Positions 1-11,303 of a stretch of DNA of 64,000 bases are shown here, piece after piece (the stretch's first letter is position 1; each line of letters begins with the position of its first letter). The position numbers were made by a program, and so were the translations under genes. The stretch covers positions 27,374,001 through 27,438,000 of the forward strand of contig NW_026947496.1 in assembly GCF_034190915.1 (NCBI RefSeq). Reading direction: 5' to 3'. Under the pieces are notes generated by a model that ran no database searches, was not told the origin of the DNA, and saw nothing but the letters and a program-made list of their open reading frames with translations. Source of the DNA: Cavia porcellus (lineage: Eukaryota > Chordata > Mammalia > Rodentia > Caviidae).

Positions 1-155
1 GGATGACACTCAGCAGCAGCACTCACCGTATTTTTTGCTCATTCTTCATGAAGACATGACAAGATTTCCAGAACTACTTCAGAAAGTGGCAAGAACGATG
101 GGATAAATGTGTTTGAATTAGAAGTACTTTGGAGGGGATTAATGGTGAGGTCTCT
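1..155 (+). mobile_element. Decayed mariner-like transposase 3' end, copy 1
   Basis: One frame around 68-118 reads FQNYFRKWQERWDKCV, then a stop and a frameshift. Near 129-146 another frame reads YFGGD followed by a stop. The order F-Q-x-x-F-x-x-W-x-x-R-W-x-x-C then YF(E/G)GD is the usual C-terminal ending of mariner-type transposases. The piece is cut by the window edge. It aligns along its length with 56681-56805 in the same orientation. The family name is uncertain. Confidence 0.5.
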
Positions 156-966
156 TTTAGCATAATAAGGTTTATTTTTAATTTAAGCACTCATCATACA
201 TTTTGATCATACATTATGAGAATATGTCTTTCATGTGCAGTCATAAACTGACCAATATGGATCCTTCCCCATTTACTCAGAAATGGAGTCAATAGTGGAA
301 AGAATTACTAGAGTCACCAAGGACATACCTACTTTTGTACATATCTATGTGTTAGACTGAGTTTGTTTCCCATTACAGTGAAAGAGCATGATGCCTCAGC
401 ACCAAAGTGAGAGAGAGAATGAGAAAGGATGAATTATAGAATGGGGTTTTGGCTAAGTGACTTGAAGAAAGATCTAAGGACATGAGAATTCACTCTGGAT
501 TTTCAAGGATGTATCTATGGTTGGATATTAGCCATAAAAGCTACAGTACCATAAAAGATACTGTGGCATTAGCCAAGAGAGAATGGTTTAGTATTTTTTG
601 ACTTGCACACTGATCCTGTTTTGGTATGTGCTAGACGAGATCACATAGTGACCTTGTGTTATCTCACTCCACTCTGCTCATACAATGACCTTGGATGAGC
701 TATGATGTGTCCAACACAAGAACCACAAGTCTCCCATGGCTCTCAGGCAGCTTTGAGCAACACCCAGCCCCAGAGATTGCAAAATGGACCAGCTTCTGGG
801 AGTTAGTCCCCAAGATCAATGAGCAAAGCAGAGTTTGTCCCTCAAAATATGGTGCTTGAGATCCAGTACTGCAGCTTCCTGTTGGTGTTAAGATCCACTT
901 TCTTTTTTAACCTTCCAGCTGAGGGAAAGCCTGAGCCTCACTTATGCATCTTGCTTCTTTCTCTAG
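1..966 (+). other. NRSN1: NRSN1 intron upstream of the last coding exon (partial)
   Basis: This is the 3' part of the intron before the NRSN1 exon. It ends in a pyrimidine-rich tract and AG at 965-966. Apart from the mariner-like fragment at its left end I see no other feature. The open frames crossing 819-1103 and nearby are shadows of the exon. Confidence 0.8.
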
Positions 967-1365
967 GTCGGACTCATCTCAGGCACAATCTTTGTGATTC
1001 TTGGATTGACTGTGCTGGCAGTGGGCTTTCTTGTGCCTCCCAAAATCGAAGCCTTTGGCGAAGCAGATTTTGTGGTGGTCGACTCACAGGCCGTGCAGTT
1101 TAACAGTGCCCTCGACATGTGCAAGCTGGCAGGGGCAGTGCTGTTCTGCATCGGAGGGACGTCCATGGCAGGGTGCCTGCCGCTGTCGGTGTTCGCCAAA
1201 AGCTACTCCAAAGAAGAGAAATTCCTTCAGCAAAAGTTTAAAGAGCGAATCGCAGATATCAAGGCCCATACCCAGCCCATCAGTAAAGCTCCAGGCCCAG
1301 GGGAGACAAAGATTCCAGTTACTTTGTCCAAGGTTCAAAATGTCCAGCCTCAGTCAGCAACCTGA
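967..1365 (+). CDS. NRSN1: NRSN1 (neurensin-1), last coding exon, residues 64-195
   Basis: Neurensin-1 is a small neuronal membrane protein of vesicles, linked to neurite growth and transport. The exon opens after a good acceptor (TTCTTTCTCTAG at 955-966) and reads in frame from Val64 to a TGA at 1363-1365. It encodes 132 residues. The known family protein is 195 aa, so the missing 63 N-terminal residues fit one upstream coding exon outside the window. Visible parts are a first membrane segment at about residues 66-86 (IFVILGLTVLAVGFLVP), a loop with PPKIEAFGEADFVVVD, a second hydrophobic segment at about 117-139 (LAGAVLFCIGGTSMAG), and a basic/acidic tail with KSYSKEEKFLQQKFKERIAD. Residue 135 is Pro inside the second segment, where I recall Leu in human. 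I recognise the sequence as NRSN1 rather than NRSN2 from near-identity to the remembered human protein. Confidence 0.96.
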   Translation, partial: VGLISGTIFVILGLTVLAVGFLVPPKIEAFGEADFVVVDSQAVQFNSALDMCKLAGAVLFCIGGTSMAGCLPLSVFAKSYSKEEKFLQQKFKERIADIKAHTQPISKAPGPGETKIPVTLSKVQNVQPQSAT

Positions 1366-2039
1366 GGCCTTTCGCACCCCAGCCATCTCCCTTGTGGCTC
1401 ACACACCTGGGGAAAAGGAGCGCTGGCTTCTGAGGTGACAACGATTTGATGGCAGCTCACCCAGGGCTGTTTGCCAAGGGGCACAGAGTGTGGACAGGAG
1501 CCCGTATGTTCTTGGCCCCGGTGACTTTGGGGACAGCAGTGCCGCAGTCTCCTGCCTAGTGTAGTCAGCTGCTTTAGGCAGATGCTCTGTGCCCACCAGG
1601 AGCCCCTCTGGAGCTTCTCTTTCAGATTTCGTGATCTTGTCTGGTTTCTGGTGGTGTTTAAAGTGCTCACTCATTCGACCAGCTAACATGGTCCGTTTTG
1701 TTTTCTGATAGTTGGTTTTTCTACTCCCTCCTGCGTGGTGCTGTCTCCTACCGGTGTCTTTCTGTGTGTAAGATATTGTCGTGTTGTGGTCACAGAAACC
1801 TGGACTTCCCTGATTTCGGTCTGAAGATTAGTCTTTTAATTACATCTTATCATGAAGTTCCAGAGATTAGACACAAATGTTTCGATGTTCTCCATAAATC
1901 TTTGTGTTTTCTTCAGATTTTTTTCCAATTTAAAAAACTAAAATTGCCAACTTTAGAATTTTGGTGAAAAAAACTAATATTGAAAGTATACGTTTATGCA
2001 GTACCTGAAAGCACTGTATTTAAAACCCAAGAAATTTGA

Positions 2040-2135
2040 ATTCGTACTACTAACTGGCCGTGTGATTTGCAGGAATCATTTTGCTTCCTAAGTCTCATCT
2101 TCCCTGTCTGCATAATGGGAATCTAAGGACCTTCC
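2040..2135 (+). mobile_element. MIR-like relic in the NRSN1 3' UTR
   Basis: GTGTGATTTGCAGGAATCAT, then CTAAGTCTCATCTTCCCTG and CATAATGGGAATC resemble the MIR middle in sense orientation. Confidence 0.45.
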
Positions 2136-2593
2136 CTTCTCAAATACCTGCCATTCATTTCTGCTGAATGTCTTCAAGCCTCTCCACCACGGAGGTTTGT
2201 TATCCTGTGGTTGTCATCACGAGGGTTGTTTTGTTTTTTGTTTTTTGTTTTTTGTTTTTTCAGAATTGGACTCCTGGAAATCACTGAGTTTGCAGTGTTC
2301 ACACTATGGACCCTTAAATAGCAACTCCAGCAGTTTATATAATGCTATCATATTTTTATAAAGACAACAGTCAGCATCCTCAAGGAAGAAACCCCTCGAG
2401 GATATTAACCTGAAACGAGGTTTTTGCTCCTGAAGGTGTTTTATTCCCCAGCAAGATGCCTTTCTGATGCCATATACTTTGATTAGTCTGTGAAATTAAG
2501 TTAGGCTAAAGAAAAGCAAAGGTATGATCTTAGTGTTCCATCAGAATATGTGTCACCTTAGAGTTCTGTCTTTTTTTTCCTTCTTCCTTACTA

Positions 2594-2603
2594 AATAAAT
2601 AAA
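2594..2603 (+). terminator. NRSN1: Overlapping polyadenylation signals of NRSN1
   Basis: AATAAATAAA gives two overlapping canonical AATAAA hexamers at 2594-2599 and 2598-2603, about 1.23 kb after the NRSN1 stop codon. Cleavage would be expected about 10-25 bases later. The preceding T-rich stretch and the convergent gene layout fit a true 3' end. Confidence 0.6.
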
Positions 2604-2625
2604 ATACATGATTAAGACGAACCTG

Positions 2626-4275
2626 AAGTTCATGGTCATCCTTCACCATGACTGTTTACCCTCTGAAGTGTAATTTTCCATCCTGACACTGAGTACATCT
2701 GATATTTCCCTGGATAAATGGAGAATAAATGAAGCAATTAGTGACTCCGTGTGGGGTGTTTATTTTGCACCATCCAACATGGCGTGGGGAGCAGACGAGC
2801 ATCCTACAAGGGCACTTGGCTAAGTTTTGGAGAAATTGGTCCATCCCTCCATCCTGGCTAGAGGGGAACCTCCTGGAAAGGCTAATGTCATTCTGGTCTT
2901 CAAAGCCCACAAGTTTGTGCATCATGCTCAACAAGTCTCCAGCTGGCTTCTGGCCTGTGTATCAGTGAATCTTGGAGAATGCACCTTGAGTTTTTAAAAC
3001 CTCCAAAATGAAAAATAATGGCTGGTGCAGTCTGGGGACCTTCAGTTTAGCATGATCATGGGCCTGGATTCTCAGAAATTAGTAGTTTGACTCTGTTGAA
3101 CAGCCTTCAAGCACTGCTCCAACTTGCACTGAAATCATCAGGGGCAAAGCAGTGCAATTGCATGCTGGGAATGGGGTTGGGAGGGGCACAAGTGGACAAG
3201 ATTAGAAAACATGCTGTCTGGGGTCATGTCTGCATAAATGTGTGGCAGGATGCAGCCCTCAGGTGACATGGCCTGCAGAGGGTGAAGTCCCCAAGCCGTC
3301 ACGGATCTACTGGACCCCCATCTCCACTAGCCAGGGCTCCTCCAGTAAAGCCTTCACCCTCACAGGGTCAAGCTGTGTCACTTTAAGCAGGATCTGTGTG
3401 GCCAGAAAATGATTCTCATGTAGGACAGAGGCCACTTTTCTAACCTCTCCACTTCTTGAATGAAATCCCGTAATTCAGAATTACCTACAAATGTAACCCT
3501 CTTTCATACGACCATCTGCTCCCCACCAATGCCTACGTTTCGTTGTTCAACATTTTCACTCGGTCACTTTTCTGCCTCTCTTTATAGGAAGTCGAGTCCC
3601 CTCCCCAAGGTGTAAAATTACCTGTGCTAGAGATTCCCTGCCTTCGTGATGCTGCACACAGCGCCTGCTACCAGGACACTCACTGACTCCTAAGAGAAAT
3701 AAATGTTACATGGCTTCTCTTAGAAAGAACCCAAAATATAAAAAAATCTAAGGGCAAAATAAAAGATGGACACAAGTAATAAGGAACAAGGAGATCATTT
3801 GCAAACAGGAAAGAGATCAGAGATAAAGACAGGACAGGTAAGCACAAGGTCCTGAGTTTGATTCCCAATATCAAAAAAAAGGACAGGAAAGAGAAGAGAC
3901 ATAAAAAGAATGAAGTGTGTTATATACACCAGCTGCCCACAATGCATGTCATTGTTGTGTGCCACAAACATGCACTGATACATAATAAAAGAATAGTGAC
4001 TTCAGAGGTCCTGTGAGCAGCAACTTCCTATCCTCCCCTCTATCCCTCTATCCCCCTCTGGCTGTGTTCCTGCACTTGCCAGGTACCCCCACCCCAGTCA
4101 AACGCAGCCATTTTTGTCTCCCCAGCTGTGCCTGCACTTCCGTGTCACTCTAGCACCACTCACTGTTCCTGTTCCCCTAGCAACAGCTATCTGCTCCTTG
4201 TCTGGCTTTGAATGAATCGATCAAGGCTGAATGGAGAAATGGCAGCAGAAAGAAGAGTTTGCATGAACTGAGTGG
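2626..4275. other. Intergenic DNA after NRSN1, no gene seen
   Basis: Apart from a short ID-like SINE tail at about 3834-3882, I recognise nothing here. The open frames at 2656-2968 are short, on both strands, and show no domain or splice context. Confidence 0.6.
3834..3882 (+). mobile_element. ID-type SINE, 3' fragment
   Basis: The segment with GTCCTGAGTTTGATTCCCA followed by an A-tract matches the B-box and tail of the tRNA-derived rodent ID element. The left half is degraded. Confidence 0.55.
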
Positions 4276-4440
4276 GAGGCAACTTTGAAGCATTTTACAG
4301 ATATTTATTAGTTCACTTAATCTTCACAAAAGCTCTATAAGCCCAGAACGGTTATCATATGCCCCATTTTACAGAGGAGGAGGGATAGGCAAAGAGAGGG
4401 ACTACTTGTCCACAGGAACTTGGAAGGATGGAAGCAGAGC
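4276..4440 (-). mobile_element. MIR SINE relic
   Basis: Contains the antisense MIR core: ATTTATTAGTTCACTTAATC, then CCCCATTTTACAGAGGAGGA, then a region resembling the AAGTAACTTG block. It is diverged, as expected of an old mammalian MIR. Confidence 0.65.
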
Positions 4441-4501
4441 AAGATTCATCTCCAAGCACACTGGCTTGGAACTGGTAAGTTTTCTGCCTCTAGAGATATG
4501 T

Positions 4502-4544
4502 TCTCTCTACTCTCTCTGTCTCTCTGTCTCTCTTTTTCTGTCTC

Positions 4545-4588
<44 letters not shown>

Positions 4589-4593
4589 ACACA
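4502..4593. repeat. CT-rich tract followed by (CA)n microsatellite
   Basis: A CT/CTGT-rich stretch at 4502-4549 runs into about 22 CA units at 4550-4593 with one T interruption. Confidence 0.95.
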
Positions 4594-4863
4594 AACTTCA
4601 GGCTTAATGATGTGTCTTTATTCCAGTGACTTGGCACGTCTGTTTTCCACTAGAAACTACACTATTAGCTACTCAGGTGGCAGGAGCATAGCTTAGTAAA
4701 TGGTGACTCCAGGAAGCAAACACCTAACTGTGATATGTTACTACTATATAGTCATTTAACACATTTAACACAATTACTGCTTTCTGCTCAGCCAGGCTTT
4801 GGCTGGTGCTACAGAAAACAAAGATTATTAAGGGTGCTAAATGGCTAAAAATTTTTGCTGTCT

Positions 4864-4927
4864 TGTGTGTGTGTGTGTGTGTGTGCGTGCGTGTGCGCGT
4901 GTGGGTGTATGTGTATGTGTATATGTG
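4864..4927. repeat. (GT)n microsatellite with GC interruptions
   Basis: Alternating GT/GC/AT dinucleotides include a TGTGCGCGTGTG core. This is a strictly alternating purine-pyrimidine run of the kind that can form Z-DNA. It is complementary to the CA run 270 bases upstream. Confidence 0.93.
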
Positions 4928-5009
4928 GCAGTCATTAAAAAAAGCAGCTCCATTCCTCACACTAAAAGCAGACCACAGCAGATGGTAAAGCAGGAGCTTG
5001 GTATGAAGA

Positions 5010-6525
5010 GTGAGCTGGCGTGCCCTGCCTTTCCTTGTAGCACAAGTTTTGTGGATGTGAGTTATTTTTAAGGCCTCTCCCAGTTCATCAAGTAAGAATT
5101 AGGAGCTATTATAGCTAATCAGGAGAAGGATGTTTCATTGTCAAGCTGTACTCATGTGTGCAGTTGCTTAAAACATGTGTCCTGTACATTTCCAGATGCA
5201 AGAGTAAACAGATCAAAAAAATTTTAGAGGAGAACTAAGACTGAGTGTATTCACAAGTGTGTCCCACCACCAAGGTGTCCTCAGCCTTACAGGTGGGGAG
5301 CCCACTCTGGTGGCTGGCTTGCTATGACTACATTCAAAGGAAACATCCTCCAGCAGTGGAACCTGGCCCACTGACAGAAAGTTCTCATCAGATCCACAGT
5401 CCAACGTGGGACCCAAAGAAGACCCAAGGCTTCCCTTCAAGGGCAGGGTGAACTCTCCCCAGGCAGACAGGAGCTCAGCCTTTCATCCTATGAAAGCACA
5501 AACGAAGTTTCACACATCTGAGGAACCAATACCTTGAAAGTGACACTACAGAGGGAATAATAAACTCAGGAAACAGAAGGGTGTCAGAAAAATCACAGCA
5601 GAACATGCAGACTCAAATCTAATCAGCTTACAAGAAGGAATTGCATCAATAAGATAAAAATATGACTATGAAAAAGAACATCAAATAATTTACAATAGCA
5701 AACTACTAAATGTGTAAATTGAAATCATTTCCTAGAGAGAGAAAACACTCTCATTTTTTAAAATGAAAAATATAAAACAAAAGGTAAAGGCAAACCCCTT
5801 CAATGAACCAAACGATGATAACAGTAATATAATAAAGAATTATCAATAAAATAATGGTAGAAAAATTCTCAAGGATATAGAATATAAAAATATTCAGAAT
5901 GGAAGGGCTATTGAATTTTAAAAATTTGAATTATTTTTAAAAATATGCACTTTTTTAAGGATTATTTTTTGGACACAAAAAAATGGAATCAAGAATCTTC
6001 CAGTGAGAAATAGTGAGATATAGAATGATGAAAAAACAGTTATTTCAAGTACTAAATGGTCAGGTAGCTTTCAGTTGACAGAAAATGCGTGTTACTGTTA
6101 TGAAGAAGAAAAAATGCAAACAATAGAAATTCCAAGAAGAAAATTTTAAAAATAAAGATGCAAAAGTCCAAATATTAAACATGATTTGGATGTGATGGGA
6201 AAGACTTGATAAAAGAAAGAGGACACCATCAGAATTTCACTTTCCAACTAGGCATATTCTACTTCTGGTAGAACAGGAGCTAAGACCATTGAACCCCAAA
6301 AGTAAACCAAATGTAGTAGAAACTCCGCTTACTGGTGTTCAACTTTCAGAATCAAATATGGCCAGAAGAAAGGTCTAAATTATGAATGTGAGACAGAATG
6401 ACTGTGTTATACATTTGAAGATGTAAAAATAAAGATGAAGTGAGCAAAATTTGGAAAATGAAAAAGATTAGGGGAATAATTCCGACATCCTGTATCATCA
6501 CCCAATATCGTGAAGTCAAGAGTAA
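5010..6525. other. A-rich non-coding DNA, possibly old LINE sequence
   Basis: The + strand is strongly A-rich, with many AAAATA-type runs from about 5550 to 6500. The texture resembles the A-rich 5' part of old L1 elements, but I see no diagnostic block. No gene is apparent. Confidence 0.4.
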
Positions 6526-6529
6526 TTGT

Positions 6530-6890
6530 CTTAGCTACTGGGGTTGCTATAATAAAATGCAAGATGTAGGCAGCTTTCAAGCATAAGAGGTGTATTTCTC
6601 ACAGCTCTGAAAGCTGAGAGACCCCATTGAGTGTCCCCACTCAGTGTCTGGTGAGGACAGGATCTTGGGTTGAAAATTGACACCTTCAAGTTGCATCATC
6701 ACAACACAAAGGAGAAGAGGAAAACTTTGGTCTTCTCAGCCCATTATAAAGACATGAATCACATTTATAAAAACCCCACCTTCATGATCCAATCATGGCC
6801 CAAAGGCCTCAGATCTTAATGTTACAATACTGAGAAATAAGTTTAAACACAGGAATTTTTGGAGGACATAAATATTCAACTTATAGCAAC
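6530..6890 (-). mobile_element. MLT1/MST-like MaLR LTR, antisense
   Basis: Reads GTCTTAGCTACTGGGGTTGC at the start, then TTTCTCACAGCTCTGAAAGC, a TTATAAAGACA block, and GGAGGACATAAATATTCAAC near the end. This is the order seen in antisense MLT1-type LTRs: start, enhancer-like middle, TATA-side block, end. Confidence 0.65.
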
Positions 6891-7502
6891 AACTGATTCC
6901 AGAAATAGTGAGTTAAATCTATTACTTGCAATTTTAAAGATACTCACACTAAAAAACTAACATAATCAGTGGTAAAAGAGAAGAAATATAAAGAGATGTA
7001 GGAAAACTAATATCCTCATCTTACTCTATAGGAAATTAATCATTAGTCTCTAAATTAATAATTTAAAAGTAGTACGCATGTTATCTAGAGTTATGGAAAA
7101 ATCCACTAGGAGAATTTTAAACAGAATATGTAAAAAGGCATTGCATCTGTGGGGCAGGAGGACAGTACAAAGCAGAACTCTATCCCTCTAGTTAAACACT
7201 TAACGTCCCTATGGGAGTCTGTGCCCTGTGGGTCTTGTGTAGACTTTAAGCTAATCCCTGTTTGTGTTTGGTGAGGAGCCAAGTGATGAAGGATCCTTAA
7301 ACAGAAGAATTTGTCCTACTTGAAGGTTCTGAAAAGGCCTCAAATGACATAATAATTACCCTGCGTCTTGAAACATGGGTAGAAGTTACCCCATGTTGAG
7401 TCTAGCCTAATGAGGGATTTGTTCTTTGAGATTTTGTTTTGTTTTGTTGTCAAATAGGAGAGTGGATGATGAGGAGAAAGAAACAATAGTCTTCAAGACA
7501 AA

Positions 7503-7680
7503 GCCAGATGTGGTGGCCAGGCCTGTGATCTCAGCACTCGCTGAGGCCAAGGCAGGAGGATTGCACGTTTGAGGCTAGCCTGAGCAACTTGGCAGTTAGG
7601 TAAGGATGTCTCAAAAATAAAAAGAGTGAGATGAGTGACTCGGTGTGAAGGTCTTAGATTCAAAATGCAGTAAGCAGAGA
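7503..7680 (+). mobile_element. MEN/B4-type dimeric SINE (B1 left, ID right)
   Basis: The left part carries a B1-like order: CCTGTGATCTCAGCACTCGC, GAGGCCAAGGCAGGAGGATT and GAGGCTAGCCTGAGCAACTT, then TGTCTCAAAAATAAAAA. The right part is a worn ID half (GTGAAGGTCTTAGATTCAA). B1+ID fusions of this form are typical of squirrel-related and some other rodents. Confidence 0.75.
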
Positions 7681-7782
7681 GAGGGAGACCGACAGACAGA
7701 CAGACAGGCAATAACATGCACAAACTCACAGAGTTTGAAAGATTTTCAGGAAGTCTGTTCTCCCTGAACAACTCCAGGAAAC

Positions 7783-8180
7783 TGTATTAGTCAGCTTTCC
7801 TGTAGCTGGTTGAAAATATCTGACACCAGCAAATTAAGGGAGAAGAGATTTGTTCTGGATCATGGTTTATCACTCAGACCATGAGCACTAGTTGGCTACA
7901 AGGCAGAAATATCATGGCAGAAGGCCTGCCGTGGAGGAAATCTGCTCACCTTGTGACAGCCAGCAAGCAAACAGGAGATGCTCAGGACAAAAGCGCACAC
8001 TTCCAGGTGACACCCCAGGGACCCACCTCCAAGCAGGCCCACTTCCAAACAGCACATGACCTTATAAAGAATGAGTACCGTGCAGTAATGAGTACACTGA
8101 TGAGTATAGCGCCCCCTTGATTCCAAAAGCCCAGGTCTGAGCACATGAGTGCTCTAGATCTAACCATAGCAAGAGCCCAC
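7783..8180 (-). mobile_element. MaLR-type LTR, antisense, partial
   Basis: Starts GTATTAGTCAGCTTTCCTGT and includes AAATATCATGGCAGAAGG and CCCACCTCCAAGCAGG. These match in order the antisense form of MT/ORR1-like LTRs. The right boundary is unclear. Confidence 0.55.
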
Positions 8181-8754
8181 TGAGAATGGCAGGACCCCAA
8201 GATACCTCTGCCATGACTGATGTCAGAAATATCCCCTGGAGTTATGCAAAGGACCATTCCTGGGATGAGTCTGAATAACAGCAAAGGGTAAGGTTTTCTA
8301 CAGAATGCCTACATCAGGCCAGAACTGGAGAAGAATCCTAGAAGAGACAGGACCACAGTTGGGGCAGCGGTCTAAGGGAAGCAGCAGGGAGGTTCTGCAG
8401 TAAAAAGGATGCAACAGGAAAGGGGTGTCTGTCCATACCTGGCCTAATGTAGCATTGGTTGGCTCTATGTTACTACTCTTAATCCCATCACCAGCTTCAG
8501 AATCAAGTACGGAGGAATTGTTTCTTTATCCCTTTCTTTGTCTTCTAAACAGTGGAAAATATCAACAAGAAATGCTGGATTTTCTTCAGAATGTGACCTC
8601 CAATAAACGTTACTCCTGCCTTGCCCGCAGATCAATTTTCTGTGTGCTAATAGGAAAAGGAAAGGGGTTGTTATAATCTCATTTTGAAGACCATCTCCTC
8701 CTGAGTATGGATATGAAATGGGACTTAGCATTGCTATAATGCAGAGACAATAAT

Positions 8755-9060
8755 CAAAACGGTTCTGTGAACAGCTTCTCTGTGCCCAGTCATGTGATAA
8801 ACACTATTGTTCATGTTTTATTTAATATACTTTATACTTGATAGTATTCTAAGGGTAACTACTGTTGTTTCCTCCATTTTACAGATAAAGAAATTCAGAT
8901 TTAGGGCAACAATTTGCCTAATTAAATCACTCAAGGTCACCCAGCCAGAAAGTAGTCTAACTAGCATTTGAACCCAAAGACTTCCCTCCTTGTGATCAGA
9001 TTCTGCTAGAAAATAGCAGCATTGCAGTCCCAGATTAAACACCTGCTCTATCATAGAGCC
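8755..9060 (-). mobile_element. MIR SINE relic
   Basis: Antisense MIR blocks in order: a TGTGCCCAGTCATGTGATAA start, CCATTTTACAGATAAAG, TCAAGGTCACCCAGCCAGAA, and a TTTGAACCCAAAGACTTCC end. It is nearly full length. Confidence 0.75.
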
Positions 9061-9599
9061 CTGCACTTTCACACGGTCAAAAAATGGGTAAGAAATAGTA
9101 TATGCACATGTTACTGCTACATAAATTCAGTCTAAATCACAGAAGGCAGTAAAAGGCAGATTCCACTGACCTTGAGTACTGAGTTAACTTAGATGGAGTT
9201 TGAATACAGGATCAATTCAAACTGCTATGCTTATTATCTTATATATAAATGCAGATTTGCTAACCTGCAAGCCACTGAAAAGTGGGTACTCATATTTCTC
9301 TCCAACACTGGTGCAGTATTTAATTCAGAGTGCAGGATAAATAAATATTTGCCAAATTCAGATATTTGAGTTGAAGCAACTGCAATAATTGATCTTACCC
9401 ACCAGACCTCCTGAGGAACTCCAGAAATCCATAAGACGGTAAGAATTGTGTTTTCCAGGCAGCACTTTGGAGCCCTGCATCCTTTGGTCTATCCCAAAAT
9501 GCATCTGCTGGAATACCTAGGAAGTATTCATGCCTAGAGGCCCCTGGAAGATTGATGTGTATCTGTGTGTGTAATCACGATTCAGAGCATAGTGTTATA

Positions 9600-9770
9600 A
9601 TTTCCAGGTTCTGGAATCAAACACCATTTGTTCACTCCTGGCCTCTCTCACTTTGTAGATTTACCAAATTATCACAACTCTCATTTCCTCAGTTTCTTCA
9701 TCTACAAGTGTCATGACTGCGTGTACCTTCTGGGGCTGTTGCTGAGGGTTAAATTACCAACACACTGCAG
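9600..9770 (+). mobile_element. MIR SINE relic
   Basis: Sense MIR order: GGTTCTGGAATCAAACACCA, CCTCAGTTTCTTCATCTACA, and GGGCTGTTGCTGAGGGTTAA. Confidence 0.65.
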
Positions 9771-10727
9771 CACTTGGAGTGATGACTTACACAGACGAAA
9801 GCTATGTGCCACTAGCTATGTGAGGCCCATTAAAGGGCACCTCTTTACTTGTGACCTTTATATAAGGTATAAGGTTCCTGTTTGCCTGTGCAGGCATCTG
9901 CTTTTACCCTATAATAATCCCTCATGTTGAGTGTGGAGTGAGTTGGAATCCACTAGACAGGGCACTGACCTTTTCAACAGCAAGTTTAATTAAGACTGGT
10001 TAGCAGCTAAAGTGTGATGTTTCACATCTCCCCCCACAGTTCAGTGAAAGAGATTTATTAACTCATTCAAATGTCTTGTTAGTTATTTTTGGCTACTCAG
10101 AATGACTGTGTCTTCTCACCAGCCACTTATCCCAGAAAAGAACCAGAATAGAATCTGACTTCATTGACTTCCTAGACTAACATCTGCATCGCCAGAGCAC
10201 ATGGTTACCACATGAGGATAAAAAGCATCAACAAGGCTGTTGGTTGACTGAAACTTGCCTGCCTCCTGAGACATGCAAAAGGTTACTGGTGTGCCATGTG
10301 AGGCCCCTCAGCCAGCACCATATCTTGCTCCTTCTTTTCCTATTCAGTGATGCTGACAAGGAGACTAGGAAGTCTGGCTCCGTGTGCCAAGTCTCTGTGA
10401 TGCACTGACCACACTTGCTTCCTGCAGATCGATTGCTGGAACCCACCAATCACAAGCTCATCCGCTTTTCTCCCTCTTTAGCCATTACACAGTTTCCATT
10501 TCTAAAATAGAACTTCTATAGCCTCTTTCTCACCATTTATTCAAGTCGTACAGATTCCACAGTGGAGACTCTCTTTTGTAGAAGAAAGCAGACATTTCTA
10601 TCCCATGTATACAACCCATGTTTCTTTCTCCCTCCCACCCTGCCAGTGTGAAATACTAAGCTCACATTCACAATTCTGGTCCATGAGTGCACACACTATG
10701 TTCCTCCTATGGTCTTCTGGTTAGATG

Positions 10728-10870
10728 GAAAGCAGTAGAACACAGTGGTTAATAACATAAGCTCTCATTTACTAGTTATGAGACTTGAAGCAAATTCTTC
10801 ACTCCACATCATATACTTCCTGAAGAGATGGAAGTGACAATAGTACCTTTCTCTTAAGCCTTTTGTGAGA
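10728..10870 (+). mobile_element. MIR SINE relic
   Basis: Starts with AACACAGTGGTTAATAACAT (the MIR 5' region), then a CATTTACTAGTTATGAGACT block and AATAGTACCTTTC. The middle is degraded. Confidence 0.65.
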
Positions 10871-11303
10871 AATTTTAAAAATATATACAAGAAGTTTTAA
10901 ACAATTTCTATCTGATATTTAAATAATCGCACTGACACTGACATTTTATATTCTTACCATTGTTTTTCATTCTGCACTTGTTGTTATTATTGTTAAAAGA
11001 TCCTTAGGAATAGAGACCCAATAACTGACTCAAAATGCCAGGCAGAGATTCGTGCTTAATAACAATAATGGGTACTGATAAGAACAAAAGTGAGGGGAGA
11101 AAAATAACAAATAAGGTCTAGGTTTTTAATACATTAACATAGGCTGAAATTCTTAAACACATTTTCACCATCACCTCAAGATCTCAGAGTGTTACAATTT
11201 CCTGCTGTCAAATATTGGACACTAAGCAGGAAATTAGCTTGAGGATAATGTTCTTCAACCAAAAAGGAAAACAATTTTCTTGGCCACCAAAATTCTTCCT
11301 AGA

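Larger units (their letters stand above)
1366..2625 (+). other. NRSN1: NRSN1 3' UTR
   Basis: Non-coding sequence follows the NRSN1 stop codon. It has no convincing coding exon and ends just after a pair of overlapping polyadenylation signals. It includes a MIR-like relic (about 2040-2135) and a TTTTTG-type simple repeat (2228-2260). The 3' end is inferred from the signal position and not from a transcript. A weaker AATAAA-like site near 2724 is an alternative end. Confidence 0.6.
9070..11303. other. Intergenic DNA with no gene seen
   Basis: Holds two MIR relics (listed separately) and otherwise unique sequence. The open frames at 9628-9930 and 10228-10449 are repeat-derived or chance frames with no recognisable domain. 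Confidence 0.6.

Noticed and set aside
963..1438. Open frames on both strands overlapping the NRSN1 exon (963-1199 minus, 1031-1438 plus, 1084-1338 minus)
   Set aside because: They are alternative-frame shadows of the NRSN1 coding exon. Only the frame from 967 to 1365 matches a known protein.
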